From: an uncultured Armatimonadota bacterium
GTDB lineage: Bacteria; Armatimonadota; Armatimonadia; Armatimonadales; Armatimonadaceae
DNA: 43,354 nucleotides
Assembly (NCBI GenBank): GCA_903915615.1
Contig: CAIWTR010000646.1
Location: 1 to 43,354, forward strand
Reading direction: 5' to 3'
The position numbers and the translations under genes were made by a program. The notes beneath the pieces are model-generated. The model was given only the letters and a program-made list of their open reading frames with translations, was not told the origin of the DNA and ran no database searches. Position 1 is the first letter of the stretch, and every line of letters starts with the position of its first letter. This document shows, piece after piece, positions 25,157-32,644 of the stretch.

Positions 25157-26058
25157 TAGTGACAAAGCGCCAATCGACGCTTACCAAAAATCATCAGCTT
25201 ATGTGCCGTCGATGTATGGACACGACCTTTGAACACATTGTAGTCATTTGCTTCAATACGATCCAAGATAGCTTCATAGATATCAGCTGCTAATGCAACG
25301 CCAAACTGGCAGTCAGGAGAGAGGTGCTTTATGCCAGACCTACCCACTTTATATAGCGATCTCGTATGGGAGACCAAGTCCCGTATAGCAGCCTTCCAGT
25401 TGTCATCTGCGACCTGATGGATGATGGCATCGTGGGATGAATCGTAGCGGCGTAACATGTCAGATGGCAAGTAAATTCTGCCGCGTTGTTCAAAGTCCGC
25501 CTGCACATCTCGTAAGAAGTTCGTCATTTGAAACGCTTCACCCAGTGCGCGTGCCGTTGGAATAGCATCCGGATGTGTCGCACCGCAGACAAGAGCCATC
25601 ATTTCACCGACGACACTTGCACTTCCATGCATATAAGCATTGAGCTCAGCATAAGAGTGATAGCGCTTGATACGGGTGTCGCTTAGCATCGCCGTAAAGA
25701 AGTCATCAACGAGGCTGCGTGGCATATTGTAGCGGTTCATCACGTACCGCATCATCCGAAACGCTGGATGGCAGTCAATTGTGCCTGAATCATAAGCCAG
25801 TTGCCAGGATTTGATCCAATCGAGAAGCGCAGCGGATGCTTGTTCATCGCTCAAACCTTGCTCATCGACGATGTCATCCGGTAAACGAACAAATGCGTAA
25901 ATCGCATACGTCACATCGCGTACTTCACGTGGGAAGAAGCGTATCCCAGCACTAAAACTTTTCGCATGCTTATGAGTAAGTGCTTTTGCAAAACGTAAAT
26001 CGTCATCCCAATCCCTATAGGTTTTATGTCCTTGTGTCAGTGATTGAGGTGGTGCCAC
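25156..26058 (-). CDS. crtB: Phytoene/squalene synthase family protein
   Basis: A 300-residue head-to-head prenyl synthase. Both aspartate-rich motifs are present: VRLPDDIVDEQ near residue 57 and FLRDVQADFEQRGRIYLP near 180. The SFSAGIRFFP segment and the HGSASVVGEMM helix are also conserved. It condenses two prenyl diphosphates to phytoene (or a C30 equivalent), the first step of carotenoid synthesis. The start is GTG with a GGAG ribosome binding site 6 bases upstream. It directly precedes crtI. No geranylgeranyl diphosphate synthase or cyclase gene is nearby. Confidence 0.92.
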   Translation of the reverse strand: MAPPQSLTQGHKTYRDWDDDLRFAKALTHKHAKSFSAGIRFFPREVRDVTYAIYAFVRLPDDIVDEQGLSDEQASAALLDWIKSWQLAYDSGTIDCHPAFRMMRYVMNRYNMPRSLVDDFFTAMLSDTRIKRYHSYAELNAYMHGSASVVGEMMALVCGATHPDAIPTARALGEAFQMTNFLRDVQADFEQRGRIYLPSDMLRRYDSSHDAIIHQVADDNWKAAIRDLVSHTRSLYKVGRSGIKHLSPDCQFGVALAADIYEAILDRIEANDYNVFKGRVHTSTAHKLMIFGKRRLALCH

Positions 26059-26124
26059 AGCTTACTCCGGTGCTTGATACGAGACTTAACACGTTTAGCA
26101 AATGTTAGTTCCCGAAATGTTAAT

Positions 26125-26158
26125 GAAAAACGCCTCCATGGCGATGCCATGGAGGCGT
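26125..26158 (-). terminator. Intrinsic terminator of the A-type Fe-S carrier gene
   Basis: ACGCCTCCATGGC (26130-26142) pairs perfectly with GCCATGGAGGCGT (26146-26158) with a 3-base loop. On the minus strand it is followed by TTTTTCATT. It ends the upstream Fe-S carrier unit before the crtB promoter region. Confidence 0.85.
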
Positions 26159-26181
26159 CTACGAGATATGGGGATTAGTGA

Positions 26182-26616
26182 CTAACCTTTGCTTGGGCAG
26201 CTACCACATCCGCCAGTGATCGTTCGTCCTTCTGTGTCATCTTCAACGGAGAAGGAGGACCCACATCCACAGGACTTGACAGCATTCGGGTTTTCGACCT
26301 TGAAGCCGCCGCCCATCGCTGTCGTCACGTAGTCAACAACCGCGCCTTGAAGGTACTTGATGTCCATAGGGGCGAGGACAACCTCGACACCGCTTGTGGA
26401 AAACACTTCATCACCTTCATCGATGCTCTCATCCAGTGCAAGGCCGTATTGCAGACCACTGCATCCGCCACCTGCTACATAGACGCGTAGACGAATACCA
26501 TCAGGGTTTCCCTGCTGCTCAAGGATATCCATGACCTCCTGAGCCGCACGCTCTGTCAAAGAGAGTGGGCAGGAGCTGTCCATTACTTCCGTCGATACTT
26601 CCAGCGCGATAGACAT
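26182..26616 (-). CDS. A-type iron-sulfur cluster carrier (IscA/ErpA/SufA family) with Cys-rich tail
   Basis: A 144-residue protein with the HesB/IscA fold. The three cluster-binding cysteines are present: GGGCSGLQYG and SCGCGSSF. It carries Fe-S clusters from the scaffold to target enzymes. Past the usual C-terminus it has an extra tail of about 20 residues with a GGCGSCPSKG motif, adding two Cys to the normal three. There are also about 25 extra residues at the N-terminus with a Cys before the LTERAAQEV helix. The ATG at 26616 is chosen because an AAGGGA site lies about 8 bases upstream. It stands alone with its own terminator. Confidence 0.92.
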   Translation of the reverse strand: MSIALEVSTEVMDSSCPLSLTERAAQEVMDILEQQGNPDGIRLRVYVAGGGCSGLQYGLALDESIDEGDEVFSTSGVEVVLAPMDIKYLQGAVVDYVTTAMGGGFKVENPNAVKSCGCGSSFSVEDDTEGRTITGGCGSCPSKG

Positions 26617-26721
26617 ACAATCGTTCCCTTGATTAACATTTGGAATGCCGTGACTAACCACGGCGATACATACAAGTATACCGAATCACCGACTCGGATG
26701 TTCCGTCATTAATGGAATTTC

Positions 26722-28737
26722 CTAATCCTTAGGATTTGGATGATTAAGATTTCCCATTTCACGGTGTGCATCCCGCAAATTTTCCAACCACAATTCACAG
26801 CTGGCATCACTTGGCATCCGCCAATCACCACGGGGGGAGAGACTCCCACCACTGCCTACTTTTGGTCCATTGGGGATACAGGTCCGTTTAAACTGATTCT
26901 GAAAGAAGCGCCGTATGAACAGTTCAAGCCACTTTGCAAGTTCATCTGAGTGGTACGTTGAACCCCACGCTTGTTGCAGCAAGTAATAAATCTTGGCTGG
27001 CGTTAAGCCAAACCGGGTGAAGTAGTAAAGAGCAAAGTCCTGAAGGGCATAGGGGCCAACCTTTGCTTCTGTACGCTGCGATGGCTCAGCTTCACCATCG
27101 GTGCCTGGAATCAGCTCAGGCGAAATCTCTGTTTCGACAATGTCCAAAAGAACTTTGCGCAGGACGGGCGTGCTGCTAACATCATCGGCTAGCCATCGAA
27201 TCAGATATTGGATGAGCGTTTTCGGAACGCTGCAATTCACGGAGTAATGGCTCATATGGTCTCCAACACCATACGTACACCAACCTAGTGCCAGCTCGGA
27301 CAGATCTCCTGTGCCAATCACGATTCCACCAACATGGTTTGCGAGTCTGAACAGATGACTTGTTCGCTCTCCGGCCTGTACATTTTCGAAGGTCACATCG
27401 TAGATGGGCTCGCCGTTAACGAAAGGATGCCCAATGTCCTGCAGCATTTGCATACAGCTTGGCCGGATATCAACTGCGGATGCATCCATCCCAAGGAGGG
27501 ACATCAATGCATTTGCTTGATCAAGTGTCCGCGCCGATGTTGCAAATCCGGGCATTGTCACGGCGGTGATTTGGCTCCGAGTCCAGCCAAGGGCATCGGC
27601 GGCTCGGCAGCATACCAGGGCTGCATGCGTAGAATCGAGCCCTCCAGATATTCCAATGACCATCCGTTGTACGCCAGATGACCTTAGCCGCTGGACAAGG
27701 CCGGCAACCTGTATCTGATAGACCTCTTCACAGCGTTGGTCACGCTGCCCGTGATCCGATGGCACATAGGGGAACTGTGCGACATTGCGTTGCAGAGGAA
27801 CGTGATCCGTACAGTGAGCAGTGACTGTCTTGATAATGCGCTTTGGTTTAGGTCCATCAAATGTATGAAACTTCAACCGGTCATGGTGTAAACGGTCGAT
27901 GTCAATGTCTGCGACGGTGAGCTTCGATGATGTATCCAGCCATGACTGATGCTCTGCGAGAAGGGACCCGTTTTCTGCGAGGATGCAATGTCCATCCCAA
28001 GCAACATCGTTGGAAGATTCCCCTGGCCCTCCGGATGCATACGCATAGCCACAAATCAACCTTGCGGAAAGACTTGTTATTAGCTGTCGACGGTAATCAG
28101 GCTTTCCCGTCGTAACATTGGATGCCGATAGGTTGCAGATAATGGTTGCTCCGGCGAGCGCGAGCTGGGTCGATGGAGTATCCGGAACCCAAGCATCTTC
28201 GCAGATCTCGACTCCGACAAGCTTCGAAATATCATCGCCTAGCTGAAACAATATATTGCGGCCAAAAGGCACGCTTTGGCCATTGATTACAATGTCTGAC
28301 GTGTCGCCATCAAACGGAGTGAAGTATCTTGGCTCGTAATACTCCCGATATCCGGGTAAGTGTTGTTTGGGGACAATACCGACGATGTGACCATTGTTTA
28401 TCCCAACGGCACAGTTGTAAAGCTTTGCGCCTACACGAATCGGAGCACCAACGAAGCACAACAGCTTGGTGTCAATAGTGGCATCACAAATCACCTGAAG
28501 TGCATCCGTAACGGCATCCAGCAACACGGTCTGCTGAAACAACTCATCACATGTGTAGCCGGTAAGCCCAAGTTCCGGCGTTACCAAGACTTGAATATGA
28601 TCAGCCTGCGAATCGTGCATCAGCTGCACGATGGAGGAAGCATTTGCTTTGGGATTTGCGATTGTGATAACGGTGCTGGCAACAGCAACTCGGACAAAAC
28701 CGTGGCGAAACGGGCTGTCAAACGGTATGAGTGACAT
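26722..28737 (-). CDS. nadE: Glutamine-dependent NAD+ synthetase
   Basis: A 671-residue two-domain enzyme. The N-terminal nitrilase-type glutaminase domain (about 1-290) has the catalytic triad in TPELGLTGY, VPKQHLPGYREYYEPRYF and GVEICEDAW. The C-terminal domain (about 330-650) has the PPi-loop GISGGLDSTHA. It releases ammonia from glutamine and channels it to convert nicotinic acid adenine dinucleotide to NAD+. Length and architecture match the long actinobacterial-type NadE. It is divergent from queG, with 92 bp between starts. Confidence 0.96.
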   Translation of the reverse strand: MSLIPFDSPFRHGFVRVAVASTVITIANPKANASSIVQLMHDSQADHIQVLVTPELGLTGYTCDELFQQTVLLDAVTDALQVICDATIDTKLLCFVGAPIRVGAKLYNCAVGINNGHIVGIVPKQHLPGYREYYEPRYFTPFDGDTSDIVINGQSVPFGRNILFQLGDDISKLVGVEICEDAWVPDTPSTQLALAGATIICNLSASNVTTGKPDYRRQLITSLSARLICGYAYASGGPGESSNDVAWDGHCILAENGSLLAEHQSWLDTSSKLTVADIDIDRLHHDRLKFHTFDGPKPKRIIKTVTAHCTDHVPLQRNVAQFPYVPSDHGQRDQRCEEVYQIQVAGLVQRLRSSGVQRMVIGISGGLDSTHAALVCCRAADALGWTRSQITAVTMPGFATSARTLDQANALMSLLGMDASAVDIRPSCMQMLQDIGHPFVNGEPIYDVTFENVQAGERTSHLFRLANHVGGIVIGTGDLSELALGWCTYGVGDHMSHYSVNCSVPKTLIQYLIRWLADDVSSTPVLRKVLLDIVETEISPELIPGTDGEAEPSQRTEAKVGPYALQDFALYYFTRFGLTPAKIYYLLQQAWGSTYHSDELAKWLELFIRRFFQNQFKRTCIPNGPKVGSGGSLSPRGDWRMPSDASCELWLENLRDAHREMGNLNHPNPKD

Positions 28738-28829
28738 GATGCCCGATTGTATCGTTTTGCCGCGAATGGTTTTTCAAGTCCTCATCGTAGAGCCTTTACT
28801 TACGCTCGAGGTTATGAAGGTATGCAACG

Positions 28830-29879
28830 ATGTTGCCAACTGAGACCAAGGAACAGCTTCGGGATGCCCTACTTGCGTGTGGATTTTCGCAGGTTGGCTT
28901 TACAGACACTTTTCCAAGTCGGCAGCAGAGCTATTGGCGAGCATGGACCAATGCTGGTTATGCCGGAGAAATGCTGTGGCTATCGACACGCAGGGAGCTT
29001 CGTACAGGACATTTGGGTGTACCTGAGCTCCTAGATGGTGCGCAAACGGCCATTGTTCTAGCGGTTTCTTACAACCACCCATCGATTGAAGCAGGTCCTT
29101 CGGATGGAATAATTGCCAAATATGCTCAGGGATTGGATTATCACCGCGTTATTCGTTCGATAACGAAGCAAGGGATGAAGGTCGTTGAAGAGCTCATTCC
29201 CGAATCAGTATCACGGGCAACGACGGACTCAGCACCGATTCCTGAGCGGGAGCTTGCCGTCCGCGCTGGTATCGGCTGGCAGGGGCGTCACACGAATGTC
29301 ATCGTTCCAGGATTTGGTAACTATGTCTTTTTGTCTGTCATCCTGACAACAGCATTGATTGAACCGGATACACCAGATTCCAAGATGGGGAACTGTGGGG
29401 GATGTACTAAATGCCTTCAGGTTTGTCCAACGGGAGCTCTTGTCGCGCCCAATGTTCTGGATCCACGTCGATGCATCAGCTATTGGACCATTGAGGCAAA
29501 GGAAAGCATTCCGCTTGAGATTAGGCCATTGATGGGAAATCGAATCTTTGGCTGCGATATCTGCATTGATGTTTGTCCTTGGAACTCGCTTGCATCGGTG
29601 GAGCAGCTCACAGCCTTCGATTGGAAACCAAGCTTTGGGGCACTTGATTTAGGAAATCTCTTTACGAATTTGTCATCTGAAGAATGGTTTCAGCAAACAT
29701 TTTTGGGTACGCCGGTTCTACGAACGGGCCGGGCAGGTCTGCGTCGCAATGTAGCGGTTGCCATTGGTAACACACACGACGTTAGGCTTAAGTCCGTACT
29801 TGAAGCCGGCTTACTAGATGAGTCAGGAATCGTGCGCGAGCATGTGGAGTGGGCGTTGCAAGCGCTAGTGACTTCGTAG
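28830..29879 (+). CDS. queG: Epoxyqueuosine reductase QueG
   Basis: A 349-residue cobalamin- and Fe-S-dependent enzyme that makes the last step of queuosine in tRNA. The catalytic region reads ERELAVRAGIGWQGRHTN. Two 4Fe-4S motifs follow: CGGCTKCLQVCPTGAL and CDICIDVCPWN. A HEAT-like C-terminal segment (RNVAVAIGN, VREHVEWAL) is typical of this family. A GAAGG site lies upstream of the ATG. The gene converges on the M20 peptidase gene with one base between their stop codons. Confidence 0.95.
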   Translation: MLPTETKEQLRDALLACGFSQVGFTDTFPSRQQSYWRAWTNAGYAGEMLWLSTRRELRTGHLGVPELLDGAQTAIVLAVSYNHPSIEAGPSDGIIAKYAQGLDYHRVIRSITKQGMKVVEELIPESVSRATTDSAPIPERELAVRAGIGWQGRHTNVIVPGFGNYVFLSVILTTALIEPDTPDSKMGNCGGCTKCLQVCPTGALVAPNVLDPRRCISYWTIEAKESIPLEIRPLMGNRIFGCDICIDVCPWNSLASVEQLTAFDWKPSFGALDLGNLFTNLSSEEWFQQTFLGTPVLRTGRAGLRRNVAVAIGNTHDVRLKSVLEAGLLDESGIVREHVEWALQALVTS

Positions 29880-29880
29880 A

Positions 29881-30993
29881 CTATCTGGCCGACTTTACGA
29901 TTTCGATGATCCAGGCAACATTTCCATGGAGCGCAGAGACTGTACAAAACTCATCGTGGGTGTGGATGAGCTGCATTCCTGTTGCGAGAACTGCTGTCGG
30001 AATACCAAAACCATTGAAGTGGTTGGCATCTGTGCCTCCGCCTGACTCTCGAAACTGTGGCGGAAAACCTAAGGTTGATGCAGCTTGCGCTGCAAGGCTA
30101 ATGACAGGGAAGTCATTTGTCAGGTGGTATGCGGGATAACTATTTGTCGTACGGATAGTCACCGTCGCTCCCATTTTTGCCGCTTCAACTTCAAAAGCTG
30201 TTTTGATCGTCGACAGCTGCTCTTCTAGTTTAGTCTGGTTGCGTGAGCGTGCCTCCGCAATGATGGTTACGGTGTCTGGAACAACATTGCGTGCTTGACC
30301 ACCAGTGATCACACCAACATTGTTTGTTGTTTCAGCATCGATACGCCCGACAGGAAACGATGCGATTGCCTTTGCAGCGGCAACAATTGCGTTGATGCCT
30401 TTTTCAGGCTCGGCTCCTGCGTGCGCGGCTTTCCCATGAACGGTGATTTCAAGGCATTCAGATGCTGGAGCAGCTGTCACGATTGAACCAAGTGGCGGCC
30501 CACCATCTAGGACAAAACCATATTGGCTGGTTAGCATTGTTTGATCGATGTTAGCTGCACCAACAAGTCCGATCTCTTCACAAGTCGTAAAGACAACTTG
30601 CAGCTGGCCGTGGGGAATGTTCTTGGTGACGATCTCTTCCATCGCGCAGATGATTGGTGCCGCACCGCATTTGTCATCTCCGCCGAGAATTGTGTCACTC
30701 GTTGCAGAAATGACATCACCATCAACCACAACGTTAATCCCTGGAGTAGGCTCCACTGTATCGAGGTGTGCGGCAAAGAGGAGGCCTGGTAGCGATGTAT
30801 CAGTGGCGGGTAGTGTGGCGATCAGATTGCCAACGTTTGATCCTGTTGCCGAGTTGGATCCATCCCAGCGGACATCAAATCCAATGTTTCTCAACCGCTC
30901 TGCACAGTAGAGGCTGACATCGTGTTCGGACCTCGACGGTGAGTTATAGCTGAGCAGGTCGAGTAATGTGGACAGAACATCTTTGGTTGGCAT
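29881..30993 (-). CDS. M20-family metallopeptidase, peptidase T-like (YqjE type)
   Basis: A 370-residue cytoplasmic di-zinc peptidase. The metal ligands and catalytic residues are visible: FAAHLDTVEP, GGDDKCGAAP, TTCEEIGLVGA, LDGGPPLG and the late HTHDEF. The lid domain lies at about 170-275 with AHAGAEPEKGINA. Such enzymes remove the N-terminal residue from tripeptides or act as related aminopeptidases. The exact substrate is unknown. No signal peptide. The upstream lipoprotein gene ends 62 bases before it and is separated by a terminator hairpin, so it may have its own promoter. Confidence 0.88.
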   Translation of the reverse strand: MPTKDVLSTLLDLLSYNSPSRSEHDVSLYCAERLRNIGFDVRWDGSNSATGSNVGNLIATLPATDTSLPGLLFAAHLDTVEPTPGINVVVDGDVISATSDTILGGDDKCGAAPIICAMEEIVTKNIPHGQLQVVFTTCEEIGLVGAANIDQTMLTSQYGFVLDGGPPLGSIVTAAPASECLEITVHGKAAHAGAEPEKGINAIVAAAKAIASFPVGRIDAETTNNVGVITGGQARNVVPDTVTIIAEARSRNQTKLEEQLSTIKTAFEVEAAKMGATVTIRTTNSYPAYHLTNDFPVISLAAQAASTLGFPPQFRESGGGTDANHFNGFGIPTAVLATGMQLIHTHDEFCTVSALHGNVAWIIEIVKSAR

Positions 30994-31005
30994 CGATTAC
31001 CCTAA

Positions 31006-31039
31006 CTTAAACAAAGAACCGCAACCGAAGTTGCGGTTC
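31006..31039 (-). terminator. Terminator with TTCG tetraloop after the small lipoprotein gene
   Basis: On the minus strand GAACCGCAAC-TTCG-GTTGCGGTTC forms a perfect 10-bp stem with an extra-stable C(UUCG)G loop, followed by TTTGTTTAAG. It lies between the lipoprotein stop (31056) and the peptidase start (30993). Confidence 0.75.
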
Positions 31040-31055
31040 GTATGGGACAGGAACC

Positions 31056-31253
31056 TTATTGTGGTTGTGTTGCAGAACCGGATGGGGACTGAACTGGGGT
31101 GTCAGACTTCTGTCCAGGAGTGCCAGCGGCTGGTGCGCCTGCAGGTGTCGCAGCAGAAGGAGCTGGTGCAGGGGCGGGAGCTGCCTCTTCAGGCTTTTGG
31201 CAGCCTGCGAGTGCAAGGGATGCCAGAACTGCGATCATAAGTAAATACTTCAT
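31056..31253 (-). CDS. Small Ala/Pro-rich lipoprotein
   Basis: A 65-residue protein with a clear lipoprotein signal: Met-Lys, a hydrophobic helix, and LALAGC with Cys18 as the lipidated residue. The mature 48 residues are a low-complexity stretch of Ala, Pro, Ser, Thr and Gly with few charged residues, so it is probably disordered. GAGGT lies 8 bases before the ATG. It sits downstream of the pseudopilin gene on the same strand, past a hairpin. It could be a spacer or tether in the envelope; no family is recognised. An antisense frame exists in the region but the lipobox and ribosome binding site favour this strand. Confidence 0.8.
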   Translation of the reverse strand: MKYLLMIAVLASLALAGCQKPEEAAPAPAPAPSAATPAGAPAAGTPGQKSDTPVQSPSGSATQPQ

Positions 31254-31269
31254 ATCGGTACCTCAAATT

Positions 31270-31298
31270 GGAAAGCCGTCCAGCATAGGCTGGACGGC
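31270..31298 (-). terminator. Hairpin between pseudopilin and lipoprotein genes
   Basis: On the minus strand GCCGTCCAGC-CTAT-GCTGGACGGC is a perfect 10-bp stem followed by TTTCCAATTT, a weak T-run. It would end most pseudopilin transcripts and allow some readthrough into the lipoprotein, or protect the 3' end. Confidence 0.6.
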
Positions 31299-31323
31299 AA
31301 TGACTAAACCTGACAGGTCAGGC

Positions 31324-32193
31324 CTATGGTTGGAAGTCTGGGCGGAACAACCATGGATGGCAGCCGTTGGTCCACAGGAAGCCTGGGATACCGGATGCGT
31401 TGTAGCCCGTGTAAGGGTCAACTGCCCAGTTGGTGTTTGCAGGGGACTGTTGCATTCCAAGAACGCGGTACTTTGCATGGCCATCGGCGAATACAAAGTT
31501 CATACCCTTGTTGTGGATCCAGATCGAACCATCGATACCGAATGCACCACCGGTACCGCCGTTGGTGGTTCCGGAACAGGATGTGTTGTACACACATGGC
31601 TGCGTGCCATCAGCACAGGTCAGGAGTGGGTTCTGGAGGTTGCCACCCAGTGCTGCACTCTTGCCACGGCCTTCCCAGATCAATGGGAGGTCAGCTGGAG
31701 CATTGATGCCAGCTTGTGGGTAAGCCTGAAGAAGTCCGTTGATTGTGTAGGAAGTCTTCTCTGGACGAGCAAGCATGTTGGAGTAGGTAAAGCGTGCGAG
31801 GCCAACACGGAACTCAGGAGCGGATGGGCATGCGAGAATACCGTAGTTCTTCACGTATGGCTGAATGGTGTTTGCCCACACAAAGTTGGAACCCAGAACT
31901 GCAGGGTGTGTCTGCAGGGAGGACCATGTTGGGGGAACCATGTGCCAGAAGTTTGTGAGCCACTGGCCATTGATATTGGATGTGGTCAACGGCATCAACT
32001 CATCGTAGTCCTGGGAATACATGAGTGTTGCAAGTCCGAGCTGCTTCTGGTTTGAAAGGCAGGATGCAGAACGGGCCTTTTCACGTGCCTGAGCAAATAC
32101 TGGGAAGAGGATAGCTGCCAAAATCGCGATGATTGCGATGACGACGAGGAGTTCGATAAGGGTGAACGCCTGCCGATTGTTTCGGATATTCAT
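31324..32193 (-). CDS. DUF1559-type pseudopilin / prepilin-like protein
   Basis: A 289-residue protein with a prepilin N-terminus (RQAFTLIELLVVIAIIAIL), then the Armatimonadota-typical FPVFAQAREKARSASC helix and a long C-terminal domain. It ends with the H-x9-DG-like motif (FVFADGHAKYR) of this family. Several Cys pairs lie in the C-terminal part. Such proteins are processed by the prepilin peptidase and are encoded in many copies in Planctomycetota and Armatimonadota; their assembly partners are mostly unknown. The ATG at 32193 is chosen, with GAGGT 6 bases upstream; an upstream TTG is less likely. It stands apart from the gsp operon. Confidence 0.9.
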   Translation of the reverse strand: MNIRNNRQAFTLIELLVVIAIIAILAAILFPVFAQAREKARSASCLSNQKQLGLATLMYSQDYDELMPLTTSNINGQWLTNFWHMVPPTWSSLQTHPAVLGSNFVWANTIQPYVKNYGILACPSAPEFRVGLARFTYSNMLARPEKTSYTINGLLQAYPQAGINAPADLPLIWEGRGKSAALGGNLQNPLLTCADGTQPCVYNTSCSGTTNGGTGGAFGIDGSIWIHNKGMNFVFADGHAKYRVLGMQQSPANTNWAVDPYTGYNASGIPGFLWTNGCHPWLFRPDFQP

Positions 32194-32220
32194 ATTCGAC
32201 CTCAATTAAGATTAGTCCCA

Positions 32221-32238
32221 CACCACTCCTGAGTGGTG
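32221..32238. promoter_or_regulatory. Perfect dyad CACCACTC-CT-GAGTGGTG upstream of the pseudopilin
   Basis: An 18-bp inverted repeat with 8-bp arms lies 28 bases before the pseudopilin ATG. It could be an operator or a leader hairpin. The 451 bp between this gene and the ABC exporter hold no gene I can support; they contain this dyad, an AT-rich stretch (32280-32360, including GGGTTTATACCC) that may hold the pseudopilin promoter, and the exporter promoter and leader on the other strand. Confidence 0.45.
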
Positions 32239-32429
32239 AAACTCAAGTGCTTTGTCGGTGTCTCTCCAACGGATGCCCGAAGGATTGAGGGTTTATACCC
32301 GAAGATTTAACGATTTGCTAGAAAATGTATAGGTATAAATACGGTTATATACACGGTATGCCTACCAGCACTCTGGATGTAGGTTGCGGCTATTGACCGA
32401 TCCTGACATTTGGGACTTACGCAGTTGCT

Positions 32430-32458
32430 TTGACAACAAGACACCCCAGTCATATAAT
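32430..32458 (+). promoter_or_regulatory. Perfect consensus sigma-70 promoter for the ABC-2 exporter operon
   Basis: TTGACA (32430-32435) and TATAAT (32453-32458) match the consensus exactly, with a 17-bp spacer. Transcription should start near 32465. The first gene starts 180 bases later, so the message has a long leader. Confidence 0.85.
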
Positions 32459-32464
32459 CGGAAA

Positions 32465-32644
32465 GTTTACAGGTACACTCGCTACTGGTCGTTTTTCCAG
32501 TGAGGGTTTGCCTGCCCGCAGCGCTGGCGATTTTCGCGTGGTGCAAGCCACCGCATCCACTGGTAGCGGTTTCGAAGAAGAAAGGACGCTCTGTAGGATT
32601 CATCCATATTCCATGGATGTTGAACCGGAGTGGAGGGCCGACAA
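32465..32644 (+). promoter_or_regulatory. Long structured leader of the ABC-2 exporter operon with alternative pairings
   Basis: Segment A CGCTAC (32480-32485), segment B CCAGTG (32497-32502) and segment C (32558-32568) can pair two ways. ACTGG at the end of A pairs with the start of B as a local hairpin. Alternatively CACTGG of C pairs with B while GTAGCG of C pairs with A, a nested long-range fold. A further stem (GCGTGG with CCACCGC) lies between B and C. The leader ends with a GGAGTGGAGGG ribosome binding site 8 bases before the ATG. No known riboswitch class is recognised. Confidence 0.4.

Noticed and set aside
31099..32055. 318-codon plus-strand frame antisense to the pseudopilin and lipoprotein
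   Set aside because: It is opposite two genes with clear prepilin and lipobox signals and ribosome binding sites, and its translation is Cys/Trp/His-rich and low in structure.
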